Assembly (NCBI GenBank): GCA_949358305.1
Contig: OX442315.1
Span: 8,520,427 to 8,584,426, forward strand
Reading direction: 5' to 3'
Origin: Strigamia acuminata
Taxonomy: Eukaryota; Arthropoda; Chilopoda; Geophilomorpha; Linotaeniidae
Length of the DNA: 64,000 nt
The notes beneath the pieces are model-generated. The model saw nothing but the letters and a program-made list of their open reading frames with translations, searched no databases and was not told the origin of the DNA. The translations under genes and the position numbers were made by a program. Each line of letters opens with the position of its first letter. Within the stretch, counting starts at the first letter, position 1. This document shows positions 41,942 to 54,500 of the stretch, one piece after another.

Positions 41942-42196
41942 CGAATGAGATTAGGCCTGACAAAACAACAATCGTTCTCCCGACCAATCCCGAGGCGCGT
42001 AACAAACCACTTTTGACGTCTGATTGGTCGTTACCGGGAAGAAATTCCTGGCGCCATGCACTCTTTTCACTCTTCCCGCTAAATGTTTTTGATGTTGGCG
42101 CCCCCCGGTGGGACCTTTCCAAACCAAGCATCAAACGTCAAATGCGGAGGGATTAGTTGGGAGAACGATTGTTGTTTTATTAGGCCTAATCTCATT
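41942..42196. mobile_element. MITE with ~50-bp inverted ends abutting a minisatellite
   Basis: AATGAGATTAGGCCTGACAA... is complemented at ...TTATTAGGCCTAATCTCATT (42150-42196). The right end runs directly into the 14-bp array. Confidence 0.75.
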
Positions 42197-42655
42197 TTCA
42201 CTATCTCATTTTTACTATCTCATTTTTACTATCTCATTTTTGCTATCTTATTTTTTCTATCTCATTTTTGCTATCTCATTCTCGCTATCTCATTTTTGCT
42301 ATCTCATTCTCGCTATCTCATTCTCGCTATCTCATTCTCGCTATCTCATTTTTGCTATCTCATTTTTGCTATCTCATTTTCGCTATCTCATTTTTGCTAT
42401 CTCATCTTCGCTATCTCATCTTCGCTATCTCATCTTCGCTATCTCATCTTTGCTATCTCATCTTTGCTATCTCAACTTCGCTATCTCATCTTCGCTATCT
42501 CATCCTCGCTATCTCATCTTTGCTATCTCATCTTCGCTATCTCATCTTCGCTATCTCATCTTCGCTATCTCATCTTCGCTATCTCATTTTTGCTATCTCA
42601 TTTTCACTATCTCATTTTCAGTCTCATTTTCACTATCTCATTTTCACTATCTACA
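42186..42655. repeat. Minisatellite, 14-bp unit, ~33 copies
   Basis: The unit is GCTATCTCATTTTC with T/C variation. It has no stop codon in any plus frame, so three overlapping open frames of 134-207 codons appear; these are not genes. Confidence 0.93.
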
Positions 42656-42892
42656 TTATTTTCTATCTGTAAATTCTCGTATCAAATACACCTCGCGCTT
42701 GAGTAATTGTCAGAATTAGGTCAGCACTCATCTTCTTATCAGGCAAGAATATTCGTGCTGACCTAATTATCCCGACAATTACACGTCGCGCTCGGTATAT
42801 TACGTACCTATGATAATGACAATAAAGCAAAAACATGATTCTTGCAATTTAAACCGTTTCATTTTTATTTTACAAATTTAGAGCTATCACAA

Positions 42893-44572
42893 ATGGCCCT
42901 GCTTGGTCTCTTTGTGTTTCTTCTGGCGTGTGTTTCGTCAATTTTAGCTTGTCCAGTTGACTTAACACCATTTTCTAATTGGACATTTTATGTAAGAGAA
43001 ACTGAGGGTCATTGCAATATGATTGAAGCCGTGCAAGCTACAACTGACAATTCCAAAGTAAATAAATAGAAATGCACAAATGCCTAAACTCAGTATAAAA
43101 AATTAATTGATTTACCTATTTTATTTCCAATGGCAAGTATGAAGGTAGATGGTACGGAGCTTACTTATCAATCACCAAAGAACAAACAAAGATGGTATCA
43201 TGTTTCACTTGGGACACTTTCTTTGATGAGATTGGTCAATTTCAAAACTTTGTAAGCCTGAAGGAGAATGGGTAACCTCAGTATACAGTATTTTATACCT
43301 TTATATTTTTTTTTTATATATTAAGTTGTTAAGCCTAGTCTGATTCCTTTTTTGCATGTCTTGTAGTGTTGTTTCAACAATCCATTAACTTACATCTATG
43401 TGAAAAGTAAAATATATTAAATATATTATACTGTATTTTTAAATTTATTTTCAGAGATTATAAGGTTGTAATTGTTCTAGGAACGGCTTTGCTTGAAGAG
43501 AAGAGAATATACCGATATTATTTTGACCCATTTAACACAAAAAGTTTCTGTAAGTATACATGGATTTGAAGTTATTAGTGAGTTTGCGGTTGCCAATTGT
43601 TCCTTATAATTATGAGTTGCAAGCTCATAATTATAAAAATGGACTGTGTAAAAGTTGAGGAGTTACGTTATGTTATATAACGTAACTCCTCAACTTTTAC
43701 ACTATTTTGTAAAATAAGGGAGCCAATCAGATCGCTTAACACTATTTGAAGCTCCTCCCACTATTGCAAATGGCGCTGATAGTGCTGATGGAAATTCAAA
43801 ATGGCTGCCTGACCTGTTTCAACAATCAGCCTCAATCACAATTTCTTTCTGCCATCAAAGGATAGAACAACTAAAATCATTCCAGGTAAGCAAATAAATA
43901 AACTGGAAGACAATTTTATGACTGAAAAATGTCAAATTAGTAAAACTACAGATTTTCATTTTCTTTTGCATATGGATTTGTTCTACCATTACATGCAAGG
44001 GATTTGTACTGTTCACATGGTATTTATAAGTATAATTTATAAAAATATGTAATATATTTGTTGTACCGCAAGTGCCTAATCCAAGAAGGAATTATAATTA
44101 TAATTATGAGCTTGTAACTCATAATTATAAGGAAAAATTGGCAATCGCAAACTCACTACTATCGGTGTCATTTATTAAACAATATTTTAAGTCTATAACA
44201 CCTTTTACTACGTCGACGACGAAATGGTTGTTTGGTATCAAGAGGAATGCTTCTGGAACAAAAACATAAAGCAACGTACTAATATACAGATTTTTTTAGG
44301 ATAATTTCTATTTAAAATTGTGTATTTCCTTTACAGAGTTGATGGCAATTGGATTCCGCAATCTTGAGGATGTTAAGAAAAATGAAGCTAAAATCGAAGT
44401 CATTTACAAGTCGTTGGAAGCTAAGGGTGCGCACCCTGAAAAAAACTGGATGTCCCATGAGAACTGTAGTTACCCTGCAAAAATGGAAGATCCGTTTAAG
44501 GATAAAAAAGCTGCCAAACTTGCCAAAGCGAAAGAGGAGGAGAAACATAAATGCAAAAATGGTTCAGGGTAA
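42893..44572 (+). CDS. Secreted lipocalin
   Basis: Five exons: 42893-43057, 43138-43271, 43455-43549, 44192-44275 and 44337-44572, GT-AG, phases 0,2,1,1. The product is ~237 aa. A signal peptide (MALLGLFVFLLACVSSILA) is followed by a short Cys-containing N terminus, then the lipocalin first-strand motif YEGRWYGAYLSI at the start of exon 2. Exon 4 gives the YNTFYYVDDEMVVWYQEEC strand, and exon 5 the C-terminal helix (IEVIYKSLEAKG) ending in HENC; the two Cys likely pair. Together these match the usual lipocalin layout: an extracellular carrier for a small hydrophobic ligand, ligand unknown. The Lys/Glu-rich last 30 residues are an extension. Intron 3 contains a 583-bp MITE. A polyadenylation signal AATAAA is at 44577-44582. 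Confidence 0.85.
43576..44158. mobile_element. MITE with 42-bp inverted ends in lipocalin intron 3
   Basis: AGTGAGTTTGCGGTTGCCAA... (43577-43618) is complemented at 44116-44157 with two mismatches. Inside, arms of 26 bp (43646-43671 and 43677-43702) form a perfect hairpin with a 5-nt loop. Confidence 0.85.
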
Positions 44573-44739
44573 TTTCAATAAAGAGCACAGTTTGAGCTTT
44601 GTACTGGGTTTAAAGGGCTTTCTTTCTGTAAAACATTGCGTGTAATATTTAAATGGTGTAAGGAATGGGTCGTGGTTTTTAATTGCCAGCGTTTCTGAAT
44701 TTAGCGTTTTTTTATTAATTTTTTTTTTTTTTCAATTTT

Positions 44740-44906
44740 ACTAGGTGCATTCAATAAGTCTAAAACGTATGCAAAACTCGTTTCGTGTTTGCAGGTGACG
44801 TCATTCCCATTCCCATTGAATAACATGTTATTCAATGGAAATGACGTCATGTGCAAACACGAAACAGAGTTTTGCATACGTTTTAGACTTATTGAATGCA
44901 CCTAGT
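44740..44906. mobile_element. Second copy of the CRE-containing foldback MITE
   Basis: ACTAGGTGCATTCAATAAGT and its complement bound two arms meeting near 44825. TGACGTCA is kept in both arms. Confidence 0.85.
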
Positions 44907-45220
44907 GTTTCAGCATTTTATGTTGCCAGGTTTATTGTTGCCAGCATTATTGGTTTCTGGCATTTAATAAATTAAAATAATAAAAAATAAAAGATATAAT
45001 AATAATATAATAATAACTTAGTTTAAATTTGCCAGCTTTTTTGTATTCAGCCTTTTTCCTTATTGTAACATTAAATGCAAAATCTTTTTTAAATTTAGTT
45101 TTGCATGGAAAAACACGGAATAGGTGCCGTTTTGCCCGAAAAAAGTGCCGTTTTGCATGAAAAAACTGTCATTTTATACGGAAACAAGCAGGGATTTGTA
45201 ATGCTTGGAAGCATTACACA

Positions 45221-45940
45221 TTAGACTTCTAAACCCATTTCATTTTAATATCATCATTCAATATTAAATGTTAAGTTCCAAATGCTTCCTCGCCCAAGCC
45301 GTCAATTGCGCTTAATACGTCGGCGGCGGGATGGAAACAGATTGCGAACATCGAACGTACGTGTGACACGTCAACTGTTACAAATCGTCCGCACTGAAAT
45401 CACGGGTTTTAACTCGTCGCAAATGCGCGACGTAGAAGTCACGCAGAAAATCCGTCTGTCCCAAGTCTAAAGCTTGGTTCACACTTGCTGATATGCTGCG
45501 GAATTGTTGCGTCCGGGGTTTGCTACAATCGGGAAATAAATCGCGCGGAAAACTAAAAAATATTTCTAGTTTGATTTTTTTTCGCAGCCAATCACAGCTC
45601 ATTTGCAGCAAACCCCGGATGCAACGTATCCGCGGCGTATCCGCCAACCGCAAGTGTGAACTGTCTTCCATGAAAATTACGGAAATGACGTCGTCATGAT
45701 GACGTCATTTCCGTAATTTTCATGAAATACACCGCTAAAAGTGCACGAAAACCGGTTTATTAATTCAACCGGAGGTCGGAGAAATCTGAAAATACCTTAG
45801 GATACTAATATAGGTATGCTCGATTTAATGTCGTTGTCCGTTTGGCTCTAGCTGCGGTAGTTTTTGCGGAATCGTTGTCGACAGACGGACAGACATGACC
45901 GTTACATGAGACTTTCTAAACATAGAGTTTAGAAGTCTAA
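45221..45940. mobile_element. MITE with TTAGACTTCTAAAC ends carrying a nested MITE
   Basis: It has the same ends as 12278-12571, in opposite orientation. At 45477-45661 it contains an element with GTTCACACTTG inverted ends, a relative of the ~35008 fragment. Confidence 0.75.
45669..45724. repeat. 56-bp inverted repeat, 24-bp perfect arms
   Basis: CATGAAAATTACGGAAATGA continues to GACGTC and is mirrored after an 8-nt loop. It contains TGACGTC and GACGTCA. Confidence 0.88.
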
Positions 45941-47776
45941 AAGTGCCGTTTAACACGGAAAAACTGTCATTTTACACAGAAAATGACATTTTACACTCGT
46001 CCACAACTGGTTGAGCTACGGCTTCGACCACCTCAGTGGCCACAACACGTTATTTGAACGTGTCGCGCCACGCTATTCCGGAACACCATAGGGACAGCAT
46101 GTCGCGTTTAGAAATTGCAAACAATGAAAGACAGATTGCTAGGCGCAAAAGACAATGTCGCTTCTAGACATGTTGCGCCCTGCGCGCATCAGCCCACCCA
46201 GATAGCTTGTAACAAAATTTACAAATTTCTGCTAAAGTAATGGTAAGGAGCTATTTCTATTATAATGACACAAAGTGGGCAGTGTTTCATCTGAGGAACT
46301 GTAAATGGGGTTGGAGTGTCATACTCCATCCTTTAGTTTCCTATCACCTGTTGATTTGTGACGCTGCCCTTGCGCAGCGCCACCTGTGTAACTTTGACCT
46401 ATTAAAGAATCACTTACGCAAATATGCTCAACTAACATGCATCGTTTCTTGCTTCAATCAAACTACATCTTCACCATCCAGAATAAGAAACACAATAGGG
46501 GTTGCCTACTGCAAAATTTTTTAAAATTTTCTCATTCTAATGGTTAAATATCAAGTTATCAAATGATGGTCAGTTATTAATATTGTTGACATCATTCAGA
46601 TAAGCAATGAAATTTGCATTAAAATTGTATTGTTACGTCTCATTCTGTGACAAAAGAGGACCGGTCTACTACTTTTGTCCAGAGAACAAGATGGTCTAAT
46701 AATTTTGACCAGTGTGTTCTTTTTTCAAATCAATTTTTTTGGGTTTAATTGGCTATTTTTGTAAGTTTATTTAGTTTGCTTTGTACAGGAAAAACAGGTC
46801 TTTCCAGTGCATTTTGATTTTTGTATCTATCTTTTACCACTCCAAAGTTAGAGTGAAGAATAAAATTTTGTGTTTATTTGCTGGTGTGGTCTAATACTTT
46901 TGGCCATGGGTAGTATCTATGAATGCATGTATAAAAACTGAAACAAAAATTCTGTTTTTAAGTTCCGTAGATCTCAAAATTCGATGAAAACTGCACACAT
47001 ACCGTAATTAATTTATTAAACACAAAAATATTAATTTGATAATTACTGAAAATAGAAAATTGAAAAATAGAAATGCTTTCTTACCTTGGAAGACTGCAAT
47101 GGAAATCTTCTGTTTTGTTCTGGAGGATTCTTCGGTTGGTTTATGTTTCTTAATCTCGAAATGTTGGCACAACAAGTGCAAATCTTTATGGGTATTTTAT
47201 AATACCCAAATTTGAATAAAACTTTACTTTAGTTTCAGAAATATTTAATCCAGATTTATCGTGCTAATATGATCATGAAAACGTTACCCAACAGTATAGT
47301 GAGCAAATCAATTAAAAAAAACTTTCAGTCACAAGTTTTTATGATGCATAAACCAATAAGTGTAAATAATATGAAGTAAACTTTGTTTATTGTTGGAATA
47401 ACTCTTCACGTTATGTAATTGAATGAATTTATACCCATTTCAAATAAACTTCTTGCGATTATAATGTAGCTTTGTCAATTGTCGTATCTAAATTAATAAC
47501 ATTGTATAACTGGATCTCCATCAAGTGCTGTATAAACAAAAAATAAAAATGAAAAATAAAACATTTAAGATCATGAAAGCAGTGAAGAACAAATTAAATT
47601 CACATTTTTGCGAGAGAACGTTACATGTAAATTTCAAAATACGTATAGTTCTGCTTCGAATAAACGCCCGGACGTTTATTAATTTTCCCGACCCAACACC
47701 CCCCCCCCTCCCCGCGACTATTTGAAGCCCATGTGGAAATTGGTGGTTTCCAAAATGTATTAAATTATACTACTGG

Positions 47777-48173
47777 TTCGACTCAAGAGTATGCCCTTCT
47801 AAGAACCGCATCACTGGTGTAGTGATCCAAAAATGTAGTAATAATCATAATAAAAATAAGAACTACTTCCAGAACTACTTCTCCTAGTGGAGATTCTTTA
47901 CTCTATGGTAATACAGACTGCAGTTAGGAGTAATGCGGCTCGGCCAATGGGAGAAGGGTATACTCTTGAGTCGAACAAGAGTATAAACTCTATTCCAAAA
48001 AGTAATTGAAATACTCCCATTGGTTGGTTGGTGCTCTAGTTCAGTTGTGTATTGAATATGATGCTGTTTTCAGATTCCAGTAGACTTGTGCGAAGATTTT
48101 CAATGCATTTATACTGGTGTTATGAATCTCCCAACCAATGGGAGTATTGAAATTACTTTTTGGAATAGAGTTT
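47777..48173. mobile_element. Two adjacent inverted-repeat elements
   Basis: The first, 47777-47979, has TTCGACTCAAGAGTAT ends. The second, 47986-48173, has AACTCTATTCCAAAAAGTAA ends that are closely complementary. Both share the CCAATGGGA motif with 12722-13126. Confidence 0.65.
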
Positions 48174-48598
48174 AGTTCTGTGTTTTTACCACCGTGGCGC
48201 AAATGAAAAAAGCTCACCTGTGACCCACATTAAATATTCTTGGAATTGAATGGAATGTTAATTCCTTCCCTTTATATACCCTGAACAAGGAATACAATTT
48301 CTTTGTGTTTTTCAAATGTAACCTGTAACCTGTTTTCTCGAGTCCATTACATTTTTTATTCAATCCAACTCCATTCGTAGTTTTAATAAGTTTAGAGAAT
48401 ATATTATTTATACAAGTTGCTCTTGCAACGTTTCAGCCTGGTGCTTCTCCTGGCTGATGCTACATGATGAAAGCGCCGCTGACCCCCGGGTACTTAAATG
48501 TGCCACGACCCCTGTTTTACCCCTGTGTTAATATGCGGCAGTACGGTATGTGAAAAGAAGTTATGACTTGATTGAATTTAAAAAAATGTTTTATTTAC

Positions 48599-51500
48599 CT
48601 GCTTTTGCTCTCTTGCAAAGGTTGTGGATTTCTCAGAAAAATCATGAGCGGTGCATACAGAAAGCCGATGATTGCTACTCCAATCATCACCCATCGAAAA
48701 CCTATCGTTTGAACTAAAGTCCCACTCAACGCAGCACCTGATGAGATAAAAGGATTAGTAATGCGATAATTAATATTAGCACTTACGCAAGTTAAGTTTA
48801 CCTACGGTGAAACCAAGCCCAAACGCTATATCACCTAATGCGCAAACGCAACCATATACTGCTGTGTGTCTAAGGTCCACCAAAAGACCCAATTGTGGCA
48901 CAGTCGCGCTGTCAATCATTCCTACAGATAGATTGACAACAGTTGTAGTCTAAATTATATTCGAACGAAATCACGGACAACAACACCATTTCTAAATGGG
49001 TTGTATTTATCGACCCCCTATTTATATTTGTAAAAACACCGAAAATATTTAAATGCACACATATTGATTTTGTCCCCAAATCATTGAATGTAACCCCCAA
49101 ATATCATTATTTTCCCCCAAAACGTTTACAAGACGTTTTTACAGTTTTCCGAACGTTTTCATGACGTTTTCGACGATTTTAGCACGTTTAAGCAACGCGT
49201 GTTCAGCAGTTTTTTCCGACGCCACTATACGTATTTTCTGCTGGGCACATGTCATTCGAAATTTAGACAAAAAAATAACCACGATACGTCAAAAAAAATT
49301 CAAATGGCATTGCGATCGGACATTTTGGCATTGCAGTTGGCAAACTCAGACCAGAATTTTTAGTGAGCAAAAGGCCTATTGTTGAAGAAGTGGAGACCAG
49401 ATACAAGTTGATGGTGGATGAGTTAGATTTATGTAGATATATATATTTTAGGTCGCAGAGCAACTTGTGCTGCGACTAGCGTTTATTCTAGTAGGACAGG
49501 AAGTGAAGGGGTGAAGGGGAAAGGGGAGTGACCAGTGGGTGGTCCAATACAAAACATCATGTTGGGATGACGTATGAAACATTCCAACACTCCTTCTCAT
49601 CACAAATGATGGTGGTTACATAAAAATAAAAAATTAACTTAAAAATAAGTTTAACATTTTTAAACAATCTTCATGCTTTGGCCTGTAGAGTCCTTTGGTG
49701 AAGACATCTGCTGCCATTTGAGTGGTTGGCAGGTAGTGGAGACTCATTTTCTTATCTTCTACGACTTCTTTGGCGAAGTGAAAGCGCATATCGATGTGCT
49801 TGCTATTATGATAGCTCGAATGATCTTGTGAGAAGCAAATGGCGGCCTGGTTGTCACAAAAGACGTCAGTTGCTTCCTGTTGCATTGTTTGGCAGCCCAA
49901 CTCAATTAGAAGTCCTCTGAGGTGCAGGAGTTCCTTTGCTGCCTCCGATACCGCCATGTACTCAGCCTCCATGGTCGAAAGTGCAACGGTATGTTGCTTC
50001 TTGGATGCCCACGAGATTGGGCTTCCGGCCAAAATGAACACATATCCTGTGGTCGATCTTCTGTCGTCGATGTCGCCACCCCAATCCGCGTCGGCGAATC
50101 CGTACAAATTTTCTTCAGTCTTCTCGTAGGTGATGCCTAATTTTCGCGTCCCTTTCAAGTATGAAAGTACCCTTTTCGCAGCTTTCCAGTGTGTTTCACC
50201 TGGATTTGCGCAGAAACGACTGAGGCTGCTCACTGCGAAGGCCAAATCTGGGCGAGTCGAATTCGACAGGTAAATCAATGCGCCAATTAACTCGCGATAT
50301 GGCACGTTTTTCATTTTCTCCTTTTCTTCGTTTGTCTTGGGTGACATTTCTTTGGTTAGCTTCAGTGCAGGGTCAATTGGTGTGCTGACGGTGTTGCAGT
50401 TTGTCATGTTGAAGCGTTCCAAAATTTCATCGATGTATTTGGTCTGAGTGATTTGCACAGTGTGTTCTTCCTCGTTTTGATTAATTTCAATCCCCAAGCA
50501 GTATTTCAGCGATCCGATGTCTTTCATCTTGAATTTATCGCTTAAGTCGGACTTAATCTTGTTCATAGTTTCGGAGTTTTCAGCTATTATGATTAGGTCG
50601 TCTACGTAGACTGCAATTATGGTGGATTTTCCCTCTTCCAATCTGTAGAAGACACACGGATCTTTGTTGCTACGATTTAATTTCATCTTTTTGCGGAGGT
50701 GGCGACTTAGCTTCTTATGCCAATTCCTTCCGGCTTGCTTAAGTCCGTAGAGTGATTTCTTTAGCAAACAGACTTTATCTTCTTGTCCTTCTTCAACGAA
50801 GCCATCTGGTTGTCGCATAAATATTTCTTCATCGAGTTCGCCTTGAATATAGGCGGCCACAACGTCCATTTGGTCGATTAGCCATCCCTTCTCAACTGCA
50901 TACGCGATGAGAGTGCGGATAGAGTTGTAACGGACCACAGGGGCGTAGGTTTCGTTGAAGTCAACTCCTTCTTTCTGCATAAAACCCTTGGCAACCAATC
51001 GTCCTTTGTAGCGGTCTATGTTGCCTTGCTTGTCCCGTTTGATGCGGAAAACCCAACGTGAAAAAATCACTTTTCGATTTTTGGGTTTGTCGACAAGTAT
51101 CCACGTTCCCATCTCCTTCAGCGCGTCGATTTCGTTTTGCATGGCTTCGCGCCATTCATTTCGATCGTCTCTGGACATCGCTTCTTCGACGGTGATGGGG
51201 TCTGATGGGAGTGAGCCGCAAACGAAATTTGCGTGATCCTCGTTCGGGTCGAATGCGGTTTCTTGATTTTCGTTGGCGGGTTCAATGTCGTGTGTTCGGA
51301 TTAAGTTGTATTGCTTCGACGGGCGCCCCGGTTTTCCGGTCCTTACGAGTTTTGGACGTCCCGGGCCTCGTTTGGTTTCAGCAGGTTGATTTTCAATCGG
51401 AATTTGCGCGTCGGCTTCATCGACATCAATTTCTCCTTCTGTTTCAACTTCGTTGTCATTGTTGCGCGCAGTAATGGCGTCAGGCGGCGGGCTTTCGGGT

Positions 51501-54500
51501 TCGTCAAAACTGGGAAAAATAAAAAATGGATCAGCAAATGATTTTTCACCATTATTTGAGATGGCATCGGTTGACTCGAAAATTTTGACGTGGCAGCTTT
51601 TCACGACTCTTCGTCGGGCAGCATCATAAAGTTTGTACGCTTTTGATTCAGCTGAATAGCCTATTAGTGTCAATTCATTTCCTTTTGCTTCAAATTTTCC
51701 TCTTCCCGGCCCCTGCTGCAACACGATGGCTTTGCTGCCCAGTCTTCTCAGGAAACCAATATATGGCTTTTTGCCGTGCCATACTTCAAATGGTGTTTGA
51801 TTCTGCAATGACTTGGTTGGGCAACGATTTCTGATGAAGACAGCACTGTCTATAATTTCAGCCCAAAGGTGTCGTGGCAAATTCGATTCTATCATCATGC
51901 ATCTTGCCATTTCACACAGCGTGCGGTTCATGCGCTCAGAAACGCCATTTTGTTTTGGTGTGTACTCGACCGAGAGTTGGCGACGAATCCCTTCGTCTTC
52001 TAAGAATTTGGTGAACGTGGCGCTGACGTATTCCTTGGCATTGTCGCTGCGAATTTTCTTAATTTTTCGTCCGGTTTCGAGTTCGACTCTTCGCTTGAAG
52101 TTTTGAAATGCTCGGAAAATTTCGCCTCTTTCTTTCAAAATTGCGACTTCGGTGTAGCGGGATTTGTCATCGATGAACGTGGCGAAATATTTGGCCCCTC
52201 CAAGCGAAGTGATTGGCATTGGTCCGCAAATGTCGGAATGGATCAAATCGAGTACGTTTTCAGCGCGTGTTGACGACGGTGGGTGTGAGCTTCGGTGTAT
52301 TTTCCCCTTTGCACAGGTCTCGCAGTCGAATGTTTCGCTTGTGGCGTCGAATTTTAGTCCATTTACCATTTCGTGTTTCTTTAGTTGCTGTAAAGCGGCC
52401 AAATTTAAATGTCCGAAACGATGGTGCCATATTTTCGAGTTTAAACTAATTTTCCCGGTGGCGACGTTTGCAATCTGCAGCGGTTTTGTTCGTACGATGA
52501 ACATGTCGCCCCGTCGTTCAGCTTTCATGATCGTTTTTCCCTTCTTGCTGATTGTTGCGTTGTTTTCGGTGAAAATAACTTCAGCGCCCTGACTGGTAAT
52601 GCGTGGTACTTAGTATATATCTTACTAATAACAAATTATGTTGAGGATGGTTGAAATGAAAGGTCAGTCATATTAGGCTAAGAACTAACAAGTGCTTTAT
52701 TCGGGGTCAAGCTACAAGGTGGCGCTGGGGGTACAGCGCCTGAGGCAAAGATAACGTCACTACACAAAACATGCAGTGAAGTCCGAACACAGCATCATTC
52801 CCCATTAATGGCACATTAATCAAATCACAAATACAATAATAGAATTCATTCACGATAGACAATGTACCAATTCGATTAATAAAAACAAATACACTTAATC
52901 ACTGTTATTATATCCGTAAAATTGTGTCGGGTTGCGAATACGCTGGGGATGGCGGTACGGCACAACAGGAGTATTGACGGGAACAGGAGGAGGTGTAGGA
53001 GCTGGAGAAGCATCACGAACGTTTAGGAGGTTGGGTGAATTGGGAGGAGCAACTAGGACTTGCGGTTGTACAACTGGGGGTGTATTACCGAGGTTTGAGT
53101 CGTCACTTATCAAAGGAAAATGTCCGCGATTCCCTCCCCCCTCCGGAATTTGAGCGTGCGAAGTCTGGCGTTTTCGGAGCTGGTCCGCATGTCGGTTCCA
53201 AATTATGGCATTTCCGACGGCCACATCGTACGTGGTGGACGATGTCTTCTGCGATATTATCCCAGGAACCCATCTCGCGGCGTGCAAATAGTCGCGCGCG
53301 AACACCAATTCCCCAGGCTCGAAGGAACGGCGCGTTTCCACAGTTGTTGGCTCCGGCATTAAGCGGGGGTTCAACAAATGTAATCTAGTTCGAACAGTTC
53401 GTTGTAGAAATGCCTCGGACGGCGTAGTCCGTGTAGAAACGTGCGGGGTCGAGCGATAGGCAATTAAAAATTGGTCAACGGCTTCTGAAATGCTCAAATT
53501 CAAATTTAGAAATTTTCCGACTTGATTTTTAAATGTCTTCACGAAGCCTTCCACTGCTCCGTTGGTAGCTGGGTGGAAAGGCGGTGAACGAGTTTGTCGG
53601 ATGCCGTTCCGTGACAGGAAGTCAACAAATTCCGCTGAAGTGAATTGCGGCCCATTGTCGGAATGAACGTGGATCGGCAAGCCGTGACGTTTAAACCAAC
53701 ATTTTAAAACCGCAATTGTTGCTTTCGAGGTAGTGGCGGTCATCATACGAACTTCGCACCACTTGGTGCGCGCATCCACAGCCAGCAGGAACATTTTGCC
53801 ATGGAAGGGGCCGGCGAAATCGAGGTGGATTCGCCCCCAAATTTCGTCGGGAATGGGCCAACGCAGGTCGGACGTCTTAGGCGGATCCGGGAGTGCGCGC
53901 TGGCACACGTCGCACGAACGCACCATCGACTCAATGTCACGGTCGATTGACGGCCACCAAACTGTTGAACGAGCGAGCGACTTGGTGCGCACGATTCCAA
54001 AATGTCCTGCGTGCAACTCCGCCAGGACCGCACGGCGAAGCTGCTCTGGCACGACCAAACGCTCCGACAGGAACAAGAATGGTCCATGTGTGGAAAAGGC
54101 GGACCTGTGCTTATAAAAATTTATTAAGTCAGGTGTCTTTGATTTCCATTCGTCTCGGATGCACTGCAGAACTGCTTGCAATTGGGCGTCTGCGTCGTAT
54201 GCTGCACGCAAGGCTGCTTGCGATACTGGAAACTGCGAAAGAGAAACGGAAAATATTTCGTTAACGTGCATGTCGAGGTCTTCTCGACCGTCGACAACAG
54301 GTTGAGGATTGCGAGACAATCCATCTGCAATTTGGTTGTCGACCGCAGGCACATGCTCGATAGCATAATCGTAGGCACTCAGGAAAATTGCCCACCGGTG
54401 CAGGCGAGCGGCGACAATTTGATTGCATCCTTTCTTCTCTCCGAAAATGGCCACCAGCGGTTTGTGGTCAGTTCGTAAAATGAATTTTCTCCCAAACAGG

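Larger units (their letters stand above)
39552..42892. other. Intergenic region made mostly of MITEs
   Basis: No host gene is seen. Mobile and repeat pieces are listed separately; the remainder (~40763-41129, 41734-41941) is AT-rich with no recognisable signal. Confidence 0.5.
44583..48598. other. Intergenic region rich in MITEs, no gene confirmed
   Basis: Besides the elements listed separately there are partial copies of the CCGTACTG family (~47655-47730 and ~48485-48550) and Tc1-like terminal scraps (~46660-46910). A minus-strand piece near 47085-47150 ends in a good donor and could be a further exon, but it was not assignable. Confidence 0.45.

Noticed and set aside
42083-42719. Three overlapping plus-strand ORFs of 134-207 codons rich in SLSHLRYLIFA
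   Set aside because: A 14-bp repeat without stops is open in all plus frames; no start, splice or domain evidence.
46240-46524. 94-codon ORF beginning MVRSYFYYNDTKW
   Set aside because: No recognisable domain, AT-rich context, surrounded by MITE fragments; insufficient support for a gene.
47085-47150. Possible C-terminal exon of the SLC18 gene on the minus strand
   Set aside because: A donor site is present but the translated sequence has no recognisable similarity and the acceptor is weak.
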